Assembly: GCA_016806645.1 (NCBI GenBank)
Contig: JACSYO010002166.1
Location: forward strand, 4,104,996 to 4,168,995
Direction: 5' to 3'
Source of the DNA: Ophiodon elongatus
Lineage: Eukaryota; Chordata; Actinopteri; Perciformes; Hexagrammidae
Length of the DNA stretch: 64,000 bases
In this document: positions 1 through 10,712 of the stretch, piece by piece
Layout of the letters: every line of letters starts with the position of its first letter
Position numbering within the stretch: position 1 is the first letter of the stretch
Made by a program: the position numbers and the translations under genes
Notes under the pieces: generated by a model
Database searches by the model: none
Seen by the model: the letters and a program-made list of their open reading frames with translations, nothing else
Told to the model about the DNA's origin: nothing

Positions 1-3000
1 GACCGCCGTCTTGATGTGGAAGTTGATGCAGACGCGGCCGCAGTCGCACATCTTGGCAACTTCCAGGTCCCGACACAAGTGGGCGGGGATGAGGTGAGGG
101 CCGTATGGTAACCTGCGGGGGTGAATCAGAAAGGAAACAGTGAGGAGGTCTCTGTCAGAACCACAGAGGAAGACTCAGTGATGTCACACTCGGGCATGTT
201 TAATTCTAACCTGAGGTTGGCCACCGCCCTGGAAGCCATCTCCTGAAGTGGAAGCGGGAATGTGAGTTTCATTGTGTGGTCCAGAGGGTTGGGTTGGACA
301 AACGGATTCCCAAACAGGTCCAGGTTCTCCAGATTGAGCTTGCGGAAGTCAGACGGCAACACGGCCAGCTGGTTATGCGCCGCCGACAGGAACCTCAACT
401 TCGAGAGTCGGCCCACGTGGAACGGCAAGCAGACGAGCTCGTTGTCGTCCAGCTTGAGGTTCACCACTTCCCTGAGCTGGCAGAACTGAGCGGGGAGGGA
501 CTGCAGCCGATTCTGGCTGAGGTCCAGCAGCTGGAGGGTCCGCTGCAGGGTGGACAGGCAGAGCGCCTCGCTGAAGGCTTCCAGGTGGTTGTTGTGGAGG
601 ACGAGCTCGGAGAGGCAGCCGAGGTCACCGATGGTGGCGGGGAGTTTCTTGATGTGGTTGTTGCTGAGGTCGAGCTTGCGGAGTGCTGCAAAAACAAAAA
701 AAGAAGAAAAATACCACAACTTAGAAAGAGGTAATCCAGCTATTTAGTGATGCACAAAGTATTGTATAACGTTAAACTCATTAACCTTTAACTTATAAAT
801 GCCCTCTAATCTTCTCTGTGAAAACAAAAGCGAGTGAAGTTCAGAAACAGAATGTAAATCGAGACGCCACAGGCCAAAATATAATTCTCAGTGTGCAGCC
901 AACGACCCCGTCGGCTCACTCTACCTTTAAGTGACAGCATCCGCATGTCCACCCGGGACAGTTTGCAGTAGGAGACCTGCAGCTGCTCCAGAGAGTAGGG
1001 GAAGTTGGAGGTGAGGGGGTAGTCCTTCTTGGAGACGATGGTGAGCTTCTTCTTGGGTTGCTCTACGTCTCTGGCGCGAACAGGAGTGAGCGTGGAGAGA
1101 GGAAGGCTACTGGCGTCACTTCCTCTGTCTGCCAGACGAGCCGCCGAGAGGAAGTTCTTTAAGCTATTTGCATCCGCCTACAAATAAATGAAAGGATGAA
1201 GATACAGGTGGACTCATGGATTCAGAGGTAAGAGGGGAAAAAGCAGTCTCACGGTCTCTTCTGGGTTCCTTGAAATATCTAAATTTACCGGCCTGGAATA
1301 TCTTGACATACTTTGTTTGAATAAACATGATTAACGTTTTGCTGCTGGGATTAAAAAAAAAATGTGACTCAGGATGTAAAGTACAGGGCTTGGACACAAT
1401 TTGGGGAATACCTGTACAATCCAATGCAGTCCAAAATAATAGACCGTCAACCAAAACACACCCAAAGACATATCAGGGTCTTCATTTAAATGTATGGTCA
1501 ATTTATTTATGATTTAAAAAAAATTGTGGGCCTGTCGGTGGATTGAAGTTTGTGTTACACATTTCCCACAATGTAGGGAATGTTGCCCCCTGCTTTCCTG
1601 CCATATCATATGTGTGTGAGGGCATTTCTTTCAACATGGCAGGCTGAACCATGTTAGAATATAAGTGAAAGGTCACCACAGCCCTCAAAACAGCGAGGAG
1701 GGCTTTACAGCAACTGGAAACAATGAGGCTGCTATGGCGACTGTCCAGGCATCAGCTGCAGTCCAAACAACCGACTGTGTCTGTCGAGTTGACCAACGAG
1801 GAGGTTGAGTCTTGTGACACTTTCTTCAAGGAAGTAAGATTTGAAGTGGCTTCATCATGAACCTGAAAATCTGGTAAAGAAAACAACAACAACAACAACA
1901 ACTTCTGAACACTGTAATTACACCGTGTTGGAAGTCGTACCTTGCTCAAACAAATGTCGACAGCAGGCTCCTTTAATCTCACGGTGGCCTTGCCTTCCTC
2001 CACAAACCAAGTAAAGAACTTCTCTATGTTGTCTTTCAGCTGCAAGAGAAAGTTGGCAAACGTCAGTGATGGAAAAATACACGACCCAACAACAGGGCGG
2101 GTGCTCGTCACCATTCAACCAAGAGTGATTCACGGTCTCTACAAGTGGAGACAGGAATACAGGTTTCCAACCTTTTCCTCAACATGCATGTGTTTATTTT
2201 TACTGAGCTATTTAAACGTCCGTTTGAAAGCAGAAGCTCCTGAAGAGCACCTAAAGGCAGCATTTGCGAACATGAAAACAATACGTCTCGGGTTTAAAAT
2301 CTTCTAGGTCTTTCTGGCAATGATTTATCAAGTGGCATGAGTTTGAGTTGAGTGAAAACCAAAAACAGAGTCAAAGTTGCTGGAATGTGTTGCTAATGCA
2401 ATGTTTAATACGGTCCATTTAAAGGTTACTGTAGAAACCTGACAAACCATTTGACATGAATAACAACACATTTACGGTCTTATTAAATTATACTTAATAA
2501 AAAAAAGCACGTACATGCTTTGTTATAATGTGTACACTGGATGTACCATGTTGTGTATCAAAATGTTAAATTACATTCAACGAATGTTTATTTAGCCCTA
2601 TTGCATCCAGATATTACATTTTTTCTAATGATAATTTAAAGAGCCAAACAACAACAACAACAACAACAGTATTAACAAGGTGCATTAACTCAAACACAAA
2701 TAATATAGTAGCACAAACATACACCAAGAAAAGAAAGGAGGAGGATTTATTTTCATTCTCTCAGTAACAATATGGACAGGATTCATGACTTAATTGTTCT
2801 TTACTTTTCTTGTTCTTTTTAAATAGAAACGTTTTAACTCAAGCCAACCACTGGGTTGATTCTGGCAAATTAATCTTGCAAATGAATGCTGAAAAGGGTC
2901 AAGATCCCCGTCTGGATGGACTGACTAAAGTATAAACAGATCCTACATATACAGATCCACCAAAATAAAAAAAAGTGTATAAGACTTGTGAATAATAAAT

Positions 3001-3432
3001 GTAAAAGAAACTGTCATATACAGTACGGTACTGTTAAATGCATGTTTTAAGAACTTAATATCTTATTATACTCAAATGTTTTACTTTTAAAAGCCCCTGT
3101 TTTTGATGAGGTTACTCTTTTCAGACATGTAACCTGCCTAATTTGGAGAAAACCAACAGAGGGCACACACCCAGGGACACATGATAAGGATGCAACTACA
3201 GTACAAACAATCAACAACAACAACAACAACAACAACAGTAGCCACCGACCTTGTACTTAGAGCCCGCTCTGTCTTTGGCGGTGCAGATCATCATGTAGAT
3301 GTTGCTGCGTTGACTCGTCTTGTCCAAGTGCTTCCCGATGGACAGCACCGCTCTCGTGCCCTTCCCTCGGCTCCTCATCCCGAACGAGGGGAGCATCCGA
3401 TGCACCACCTCGACGTCACACTGCAGCTTCAT
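1..3432 (-). CDS. lrr1: Leucine-rich repeat protein 1 (CUL2 ligase substrate receptor), 3' end outside window
   Basis: Coding exons on the minus strand, in transcript order: 3250-3432, 1941-2039, 925-1177, 211-685, and 1-112 (continues left). All introns are GT-AG and frame is kept across every junction, giving 374 visible residues; the vertebrate protein is about 414, so roughly 40 C-terminal residues are missing. The start MKLQCDVEV matches the family N-terminus. Exon 2 carries the conserved EGKATVRLKEPAVDICLSK block. Exon 3 leads to YSLEQLQVSYCKLSRVDMRML. Exon 4 holds the leucine-rich repeats (LRKLDLSNNHIKKLPATIG, LQLLDLSQNRLQSLP, LKLDDNELVCLP, LRFLSAAHNQLAVLP, LENLDLFGNPF). Exon 5 encodes a Cys-rich tail (MCDCGRVCINFHI). 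In vertebrates LRR1 (PPIL5) pairs with CUL2-Elongin B/C and drives ubiquitin-dependent unloading of the CMG helicase at replication termination. That role is inferred from homology. The gene is intact as far as it is visible. Confidence 0.93.
1882..1902. repeat. (AAC)n microsatellite in lrr1 intron 2
   Basis: Seven tandem AAC units. Comparable (AAC)n tracts lie at about 2646-2667 and 3212-3237 in intron 1 of the same gene, giving three trinucleotide tracts of the same unit within 1.4 kb. Confidence 0.85.
3250..3252 (-). other. lrr1 exon 1 donor next to a (GTT)n tract
   Basis: The exon 1 donor reads AAG|GTCGGT, weaker than the usual GTRAGT. About 10 bases further into the intron is a (CAA)n/(GTT)n microsatellite at 3212-3237. 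The donor choice rests on frame: it joins KYK to LKDNIE, matching the spacing of the vertebrate family. Confidence 0.6.
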
Positions 3433-3850
3433 CCCAGCCGAACGCAACACGAACCCCCGAGGTCCAGCTCAAGGCCGAGTCAGAGGGAACCGAGGGTTTA
3501 AATGCATACCAGAGAGGGGGGTGAAGAAGAAACTTCCGCGGAGAAGTAACGCGTGCTGGAGCTACGGGCTCAGCACATACGTCCTCGTCATGGACGTCAA
3601 CAACCGGACGTCTCCACCGAGCGGCAGCTGCATCTGACCGGCCGTCGGAGGCTCCACGTACCGCGGGGGGGGGGGACCCGAGTCGTCAGTGGGCGACGAC
3701 AGTATCTTAACCCACTGTAAAAGGCCCCTGGATAGTTGTCCGTTTTCTGGGTTGGTTAGCTGCCGTTAGCATGGTATCGCGCGCGTGGGAAGTGACGTCA
3801 TGGAAGCCCTCGCGCGTTTAACCGCAGCGGGACAGATAGACCTCAGGTCT
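3433..3850 (-). promoter_or_regulatory. Presumed lrr1 promoter and 5' UTR, CpG-rich
   Basis: This stretch lies immediately upstream of the lrr1 start codon and is visibly richer in G+C and CpG than the AT-rich DNA on either side. It contains CGCGCG runs near 3778-3785 and a G9 run near 3665. A perfect CRE/ATF palindrome TGACGTCA sits at 3793-3800, and other GACGTC-type sites occur near 3591 and 3607. No TATA box is evident, as expected for a CpG-type housekeeping promoter. The transcription start cannot be placed from sequence alone. Confidence 0.5.
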
Positions 3851-3939
3851 TCCATACATAGACACAACTAGAGTTTACTCTTTAATTAACGATGAATAAA
3901 ACGTGACATAGTACAAAGTACATGCACTCGAGTACTGTA

Positions 3940-4358
3940 CAGTTCTGAATCACGTTCTGCTACTTTATACTACAAAATATTGTGTCCTACTTTTTACTGA
4001 ACAACATTTAGTTCCTAACTTTAGATACTAATCACTTTTCACATTCAGATTAATAATACAAAATATAATCAACACATAAATATGATGTAGGCTATTATTA
4101 TGCAAAGATAACCTCCACCTCATGCATCACTCATTTAATCCAGTAGGCTATATAATAGGCTATACACTATTCTGCAATGGGCCTTCTACATTATGAGTAG
4201 ACAACCTTTAGTTTTGGTACTTCAAGCAGCTATATTTTGACGCTATATTTAGGCTCAAGTCAAATTTTGAATGCAGGACTTTTACTGCCAACAAAGTATT
4301 CCCAGTGTTGCATTGCTCCTTCTGAGATAGGAGTACTTCTTCCACCACTGGGTTATGT
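3940..4358. repeat. Teleost interspersed repeat, family A, copy 1
   Basis: Non-coding, AT-rich sequence containing the signature segments of a widespread fish repeat: GCTACTTTATACTAC, AATGGGCCTTCTACATTATG, TTTTGAATGCAGGACTTTTA and the terminal ACTTCTTCCACCACTG at about 4335-4350. Related copies occur at 4845-5080, 8860-9095, 14130-14240 and 63478-63854. I recognise the pattern but cannot assign its transposon class. No ORF is present. Confidence 0.7.
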
Positions 4359-4844
4359 GGTAGTTTGTAAGTTTGTTTGACAAAATTATAAATATTTAAA
4401 AATAACTATTTAATAATCTCTAATGCAGTCACATTTAAGAACAAATACTGCTATGTCATTCATCCAGTCCACACTATGAGCTGATATGTTTTTGCTAATC
4501 ATAACACAATCAACAGAGGTTTGACAAAAACTCTTAACTCAAGGTCCACTTACTAGCTTTTTCTGGGGCTTTCAACTGTCCACATTCCCCCCCTATTGCA
4601 TGTTGCTCACTGAAGTTTCTACAACTAAGCAAAAACTCCATCTGCTGAGAAAAACTGAGAAGAAATGTATTTTTTTCTTTACTGTTGAATGTACCCATGA
4701 AGAAATAAATACAAATATGAATATAAATAAATTAATATAGTCCTTAGAAATAGTGGCATCTAGTGGTCAGCAGAAAGAAAAACCAGGGCGATATCACTAC
4801 ATGGCTAATAAAGGATTATCTTATCTTATCTTGACAGCTATTGT

Positions 4845-5080
4845 TACTTTGTAGATTCAGATTTTGAATATAAATCACACGGTCATCTTATAAACATGAT
4901 GCATTGTTATAGCTTGAACTACTCAAACAACAGCATTACAATGCTAAATAATTAAGAATAATCCAGAAAAGTAATATACTGCGTATAATTATTTTGGTCT
5001 GATAATACTTCAGGACTTTTACATGTAATGGAGTATTTTGAAGTATTGCTTTTATCATAGTAAAAGTATAGTATTGCTTC
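4845..5080. repeat. Family A repeat, copy 2
   Basis: Contains ATGATGCATTGTTATAGC followed by GAACTACTCAAACAACAG, and later GGACTTTTACATGTAATGG, matching internal segments of the same family as 3940-4358. It is truncated and diverged. The DNA from 5081 to about 5550 holds nothing I recognise. Confidence 0.6.
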
Positions 5081-5740
5081 TATTTTGCCCAGATGGCAAT
5101 CTAGTTCAAACAACCTGCTGCATTTCAACTTTTGCTTGCATAAATGGTTTATTTGTTCCAGCCACACTCCGTCTAGCAACCACAAAGAATGGTTATTGGT
5201 TGAAGTCGTTGAATGTCAGCGTAGTCGTTCCAGCGCTTCTTTCCTTCTAGTTGTACTCGAGGAGCCAGTGAGCTGAGTCTGAGAGTATCTGTCACCTCAG
5301 ATCAACATCATCACAGGAGAAACTTATCTCTCTTCTACTCCTTCTTCTTCTTCATCTTCTTTATCAGCACACACAACAGGGGCTGTATACATTTGTTTGT
5401 GACCTTAAATTGAAATATAGAAATTTGCCACAGTGATATGATTCAACGTATGATTTAATCGACTAATTTGAGTGAATAAAACACCATGTTATTCCCTTCA
5501 ATCTAACACGGTACAAGTCACAATACTGTTGTACAAAAAATAATTCGTCAGGACTACTTTTATTGCTTACATTTTGACATTCAGTTCATGTTCCCACTCA
5601 TCATAAAAACACCACATCAATAAAAGCTTTGTCGTGTTTAATAAAAGTCTTTGGAAAAACAAACAAAACAAAAAACGAATGTCTTTGGTTTCACTATAAA
5701 TCAACTAAAAGACAATAGATTATGGTAATGACATGCAACT

Positions 5741-5746
5741 TTTATT
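5741..5746 (-). terminator. Candidate polyadenylation signal of tmem151b
   Basis: TTTATT on the plus strand reads AATAAA on the minus strand, about 540 bases downstream of the tmem151b stop codon. A second possible AATAAA is at 5558-5563. Either could end the transcript. The stretch 5747-6286 is most simply read as 3' UTR, since no other gene is visible in it. Confidence 0.35.
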
Positions 5747-6286
5747 CTCACCTCTAAGTAGCACAATCCTCACACGTATAATAACACATACAAGGTCAAT
5801 GTAAGAACCGTTGAAGTTTTGCATCCTGTGGTTTTTGAGAAATGTGAATGATGAAAACAGTCGGATACTGACGTCGTGCAGTTTTCATGTCTCAGTGGCA
5901 TGTATGCACCATGTAATCAGATTATTATTGTCGTTATGCACACTGCACCTGACAGACTGTTGCTGCCACAAAGAGGGCACGACACTGCAGAGGTGTCGCG
6001 TTTAGATTCACTACACAATGTTTGTCCCACACCTGCGTCTATTTTCATAGAGACAAATTAACTGTAATAGACATAGACATGTGCGATTCAATACGAGGAC
6101 TCTTTGACCTTTTGGTGACTGTTAAAAAACAGAAGTGACTATTACTTCACTTCAGTGGAATATTTTGAAAGAGCTCCATAAATCTTCATTAAAGTAATGC
6201 TGTCTGCGCAGCAAACAGTGACCAACACCGTCCATCGTTACGGATTTGAATTTATCTCGACTCATTAATGAGTGTCTCTGTGTCTT

Positions 6287-7910
6287 TCAAAGATCCGTCT
6301 CCACGCAGGACGACCCTCTGCGTATGTAATATCGCCTCACTTCCCTCCCGTCCTCGCCGCCACAGCCCTCGGACCGATGCACAATGAGAACTGGGAAGAA
6401 CCGGGAGTCCCTGTAAGTCGGTGGACTATCGCTGAGCGCCAGCCGGCTGGAGTCGGACTCGCAGCATTGCTCGTCAATGCAGCAGGGGTCAGTCAGGTTG
6501 CTGCTGTGGCTCCTCCACAGAGACACGGTGCGGTGGGAGCCGTACATGCGGCAGAGAGAGAATCGAGACGTGTCCGAGGAGAGGTGCGAGTGGAGCAGCG
6601 CTCCCCGGCAGGAGAAGATGGAGGAGCAGCTGGAGCTGGTGACGGGCCTCCTCCTGCCTTCTCCATCACCTCGTCCGTTGGGCTCCCTGCATTGCTCGCA
6701 GTCCTCCTGGCTTTGCAGAGCGCCGTAGCTCTGAGCAGTCTGGCTGCCGTCCAGAAGGAAGCAGTTTGAGGACGAGGTGCACTCGGTGTCTTGTAATGAG
6801 TTCGAGTCCGCTGTGCTCAAGTTTATCAGCATGGCCTCCGAGTAGCTGGGAATCACCTGACGGTTACAGCGTATGTGCCACTCCATCTCAGTGCTGTCCA
6901 GTGTGTCTACTCGTGGAATAACACAACCAGTATTATTCCCCAAAGGCCTGTCTTCATCTAGAGGAGAGGCTCTGTACTCTAACCCAAATAGTTTCTCTAT
7001 GCGGTAGTGCACATAAGCAGTGCGGTACTCTATCAGCACTCTCAGAGGCCAGGACAACATCAGCAGAGCTGCCAGCCAGAAGGCGACCTGGGAAGTGTAC
7101 CAAGGCATCCTATCTGGGTCTACATAGGCTAGGAGGTTTTCTCTGAAGTCCACATTCTTCAGCTGCATCCCCTCCCTGGCCTCCATGTAATCGTCCAAAC
7201 CCTCAATTTCAGAGAAGAACCTGGCTCTCTGGTTGAGGTAATCATTTTCTGGACCGGCCTCTGTGAAGCTGAAGCATTTGGTGAAGCGCAGGCGGGTTGC
7301 CGGATGTCCCTCCAAGCCTCTGAGGTCACGCGATACGTCTTTCATCCCACAGTGGCCGTAGTCGAACTCACCCTCGGCCACGTGGGTGTTCACTCTCTCA
7401 TGGTACACCTGAGCGGTGGTGTACGCGTCCCCGTTACGGTATCGAGTGACTTGCCGAGTCCGTCGCACAAAGTGGTAGCTGATAGCCTTCCACCATATGC
7501 AAGGTTGGGCCTGTCTCATCCGCAGCACTCGCTCATACACACTGTCCACGTCCGCTTTGCTCTGCAGCTCGCTCCTGGCTCGGCAGTGCCAGCACTCCAC
7601 CATGTACAAGACGTAGAGTATGAGCAGTAAGGCCAGAGGGATGTAGATGTAGCCGTCAGAGCAGGGGCTGTCGTGGTAGATCATTGAGTGTCCTCCAACG
7701 CCCATCCCAGAGGCCCCCCGCATGGAGGAGGTGAAAGAGGCCGTGAAGGAGGAGGTTAGGGCGGAGTTGAAGCTGATTTTGGTGACCCGGGTCAGCTGAC
7801 ACCAGGCCACCGCACCCAGGCAGCTGTACATGAGCAGAGAGAGCAGCAGGCACCGCCAATGGGACTCCCGGCAGATACAAGCACCCAGGGACTGCTTCAC
7901 CGGACGCTGC

Positions 7911-7955
<45 letters not shown>

Positions 7956-9100
7956 TAATGAGAAAAAGGTACTTAAAGCAATGAGGCCCTGAAACCTGGC
8001 GGTGACATGCAGTAGAAATGCAAATGAACGTGGCTCCACTATGGACTGCCAAGCTTTCCCATCCCCAAGCACAAAAGTAAATCAAACTAAAGAAAGCTCA
8101 GAGGAAATCAATTAAACCGCCCAGTGTCCCTGGTCGGCTGTGAGTCAAAGCAGCTGACATATATAAATATTAACTGAGATGTTTTCACACATCTTTCTCT
8201 GAAATTAATTGAATTTCTATTGCACATGGGCGAATGTACTAGCTGGTAAAGTCACATTAATATCACACGTTAGCACTTGTGTATATGTAGACAAAATTCC
8301 AAAAAACCTTGGAGATTAAAATTCATTGTAGAGCCTGACCAGCAACACACATTTTTCTGTGTTTCAATTTCTTACTTACTAAGCTTATCTTTTAATAGAG
8401 CCTCATAGGCACCTTGCACATAAATTATGCTCTAGCCATGGAATAAATAGCAGAACATGAAAAATAATTAAACATTTACCTCATTCATCAAGGATGAACT
8501 CCAAATATTTCTGGTTCCAAATGTAAAGATTCACTGCTTTTCCCTTATTAATGTTTTAGTTTTTTATGAAATACCTTTAAGTTTTGGACTGTTGGTAAAA
8601 TACATTTTCAGACGTCACCTTGGACTCTGGGAACTTTCACTACATTCTGATATTTATAGATAATAAGCAGAGAAAAAAAATGTATGAGATAATAAATAAC
8701 GGAAATGATAAAACAAATAATTATTGTTATGCAGCCCAACATGACACACTAAGGCTCATGTATGCATTTGTGCACTTAAACAGAGTGTTTGAATATGGCT
8801 AAATATATCTAGTGTAGTACTTTAGTAAACATTTTAATTACTTGAATATCGGGAAATATGACCCACATGTATGTACTGTAAAATAATTCAAATGAGCTCC
8901 ACCAGGAAAAATGCTGCTGATATATTAACCCATCAGTAAATATAATTAAATAATATTAGAATAATATAACACGTAAAAGGGCCATTCTGTTGCACTTAAA
9001 ACACTACATTTAACATGTAATGTAGTATTTTTAAATTCTGATTTTGATACTTTTAGTCAAGAAAAACAATCTGAATACTTCTCCTAGCACTGCTATAAGT

Positions 9101-9170
<70 letters not shown>

Positions 9171-10712
9171 CTCCTACATTTATCTGCTGAATATTGGGTG
9201 GTTAGCTCCGGGCAGACAAACAGAAACAGAAAGTGCTTACATTCAGCAAAGACACAATGGCCTAAAGCTATTTCAGTAACACTAACAATAAAAGAAGCTC
9301 CAGTTTAACCCTTTGTGCACAAAAAGAGCAAACCAGGACTGACACGTTTAATGTGTGCATCTTTTAGCTTGGAAGTTTCACGCATTCAAAAGTAATTTGA
9401 TCCCATCTTGTCAGTCACAGTCATCAATATTTTTGGTTCTTGTGGTGACAATCGTCCCCATGAGATCCCGTGTTTTTGTAGACCACCTCTGGTGTTTTAT
9501 GGAGTGAAACAATTTATGCTGACAACCAGCCCATCCATTACTGCGCTGACACAGGGGTGGGGATGTCACTTTGCGGATTCCACCTCAGTTATTTATGGAG
9601 CAACAGGGATGCAATTCTTGTGTACTAGAGAGGATGGTGTTCAGTAGTCCAGGCCTCCGGACTGCAGACATTACAGACTACATGCAGTTTAGATGTGCAA
9701 GAGTCTTCTTCGGAAAAATGTCTAGTCCATTTAAGGTTATACCAATAAAAAAATACAAGCCCTAATAAACTAAACCTGTTGGCTGACGATAAATAGGACG
9801 CTTGTGAAAAAGACACAAGTTGCTTGTAACTAAATTGTACTTTACTCTACTACGCAGTATAAAACAGGACCTGGCAGTTATATGGACAATGGCTCTGAGG
9901 TAAGACAACTCGTGCTCTCTTATCTGTGCATGGCTGGCTGCACACAGCCAATCCACCAGATGGAATCACAGTAATTATTCCATGACAGTAAAGACAGAGG
10001 CCATAGTGGAGCAAACACAGACACAATCATGTACACTTGATCAAAACTTGAAATTGTAGTCTGGCTTTGTGAAAATAATTGTTTGCTGGCTTAACAACTC
10101 TCGTTCGGGAGTATGATGCATGCGTTTGTGAGAGTATCTTTCCACATCAATGGATTCTACTGCCACTATGTGAAATGGACCATTCTGAGATTTCATCAAG
10201 CAGAGAGCCTGTCTGGCTGCAGGTGGAAGAGTTTGCACTCTGATGGCACAGAGAGGATGTCAATATAGTATTAATTTTTCCAGTGATCACAGGACTCAAA
10301 TGTGTTTTAAATCTAAATTTGCCATACACATTTTTTAAAGGAATTAATAAAACAGACTAAGCTTAAGGAACTTGCACTTAAGATAGATTTGTTTTGTATT
10401 GCACAACAATACATGTTTTGGTTCGTCATTGCTGTTATGTTTTTGTACTTTTCTAGTATAAGTAGGCTGATCAATTGATAAGAACTACTGCCATTTTTGT
10501 GTGTGTACTTTTTAAGGTTTTTGTTTAAAAATAAACTAATGAACGACTACACCTACCTCCTCCGGGACATCACTCTCAGCGGGCGAGTCCTCCTCCTCCT
10601 CCTGCTCATCCTGCTCCTCCTGCTCCTCCTGCTCCTCTCCCTCAGCCTCGGTGGGAGCGCTGGCCGCCGCATCCTCCGCATCCTCCGCAGAGTCCGGATC
10701 GGAGGAGAGCAT
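6287..10712 (-). CDS. tmem151b: Transmembrane protein 151B-like
   Basis: Two coding exons on the minus strand, 10557-10712 and 6287-7909, joined in phase 0 across a 2.6-kb GT-AG intron, give 592 residues. The junction restores the family sequence EEQRPVKQS. Exon 1 encodes an acidic Glu/Gln-rich cytoplasmic N-terminus. Hydrophobic segments lie at about residues 73-90, 139-156 and 326-345. Between the last two is a large conserved region with WWKAISYHFVRRTRQVTRYR, GDAYTTAQVYHERVNTHVAE and EGLDDYMEAREGMQLKNVDF. The Ser-rich tail ends in the family signature FFPVLIVHRSEGC and GSSCVETDL. These blocks place it in the TMEM151 family, closer to TMEM151B than 151A. The molecular function of the family is not established. 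The loop between the first two membrane segments is longer than I recall for mammals. Teleosts often keep two paralogs, and I cannot say which one this is. Confidence 0.9.
7914..7950. repeat. (AG)n microsatellite forming the tmem151b splice acceptor tract
   Basis: About 18 AG units on the plus strand, hence (CT)n on the transcribed minus strand. It ends only a few bases before the CAG acceptor of exon 2 (first exon base 7909), so the microsatellite is itself the polypyrimidine tract. Confidence 0.9.
8860..9095. repeat. Family A repeat, copy 3 (tmem151b intron)
   Basis: Contains GAGCTCCACCAGG, ATGCTGCTGATATATTAAC, GGGCCATTCTGTTGCACTT and CTGAATACTTCTCCTAGCAC in the order seen in family A, diverged from 3940-4358. 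It lies in the tmem151b intron and ends at a (CA)n tract. Confidence 0.6.
9101..9168. repeat. (AC)n microsatellite
   Basis: About 34 AC dinucleotides with one interruption near the left end, directly following family A copy 3 inside the tmem151b intron. Confidence 0.95.

Noticed and set aside
276..734. 152-codon plus-strand reading frame
   Set aside because: Antisense shadow of lrr1 exon 4, whose minus-strand translation shows clear leucine-rich repeats.
6272..6769. 165-codon plus-strand reading frame
   Set aside because: Antisense to the 3' part of tmem151b exon 2; Ala/Val-rich composition arises from the opposite strand.
7656..8085. Minus-strand frames with (LS)n stretches
   Set aside because: Readthrough of the CT microsatellite and the alternate frame of tmem151b exon 2.
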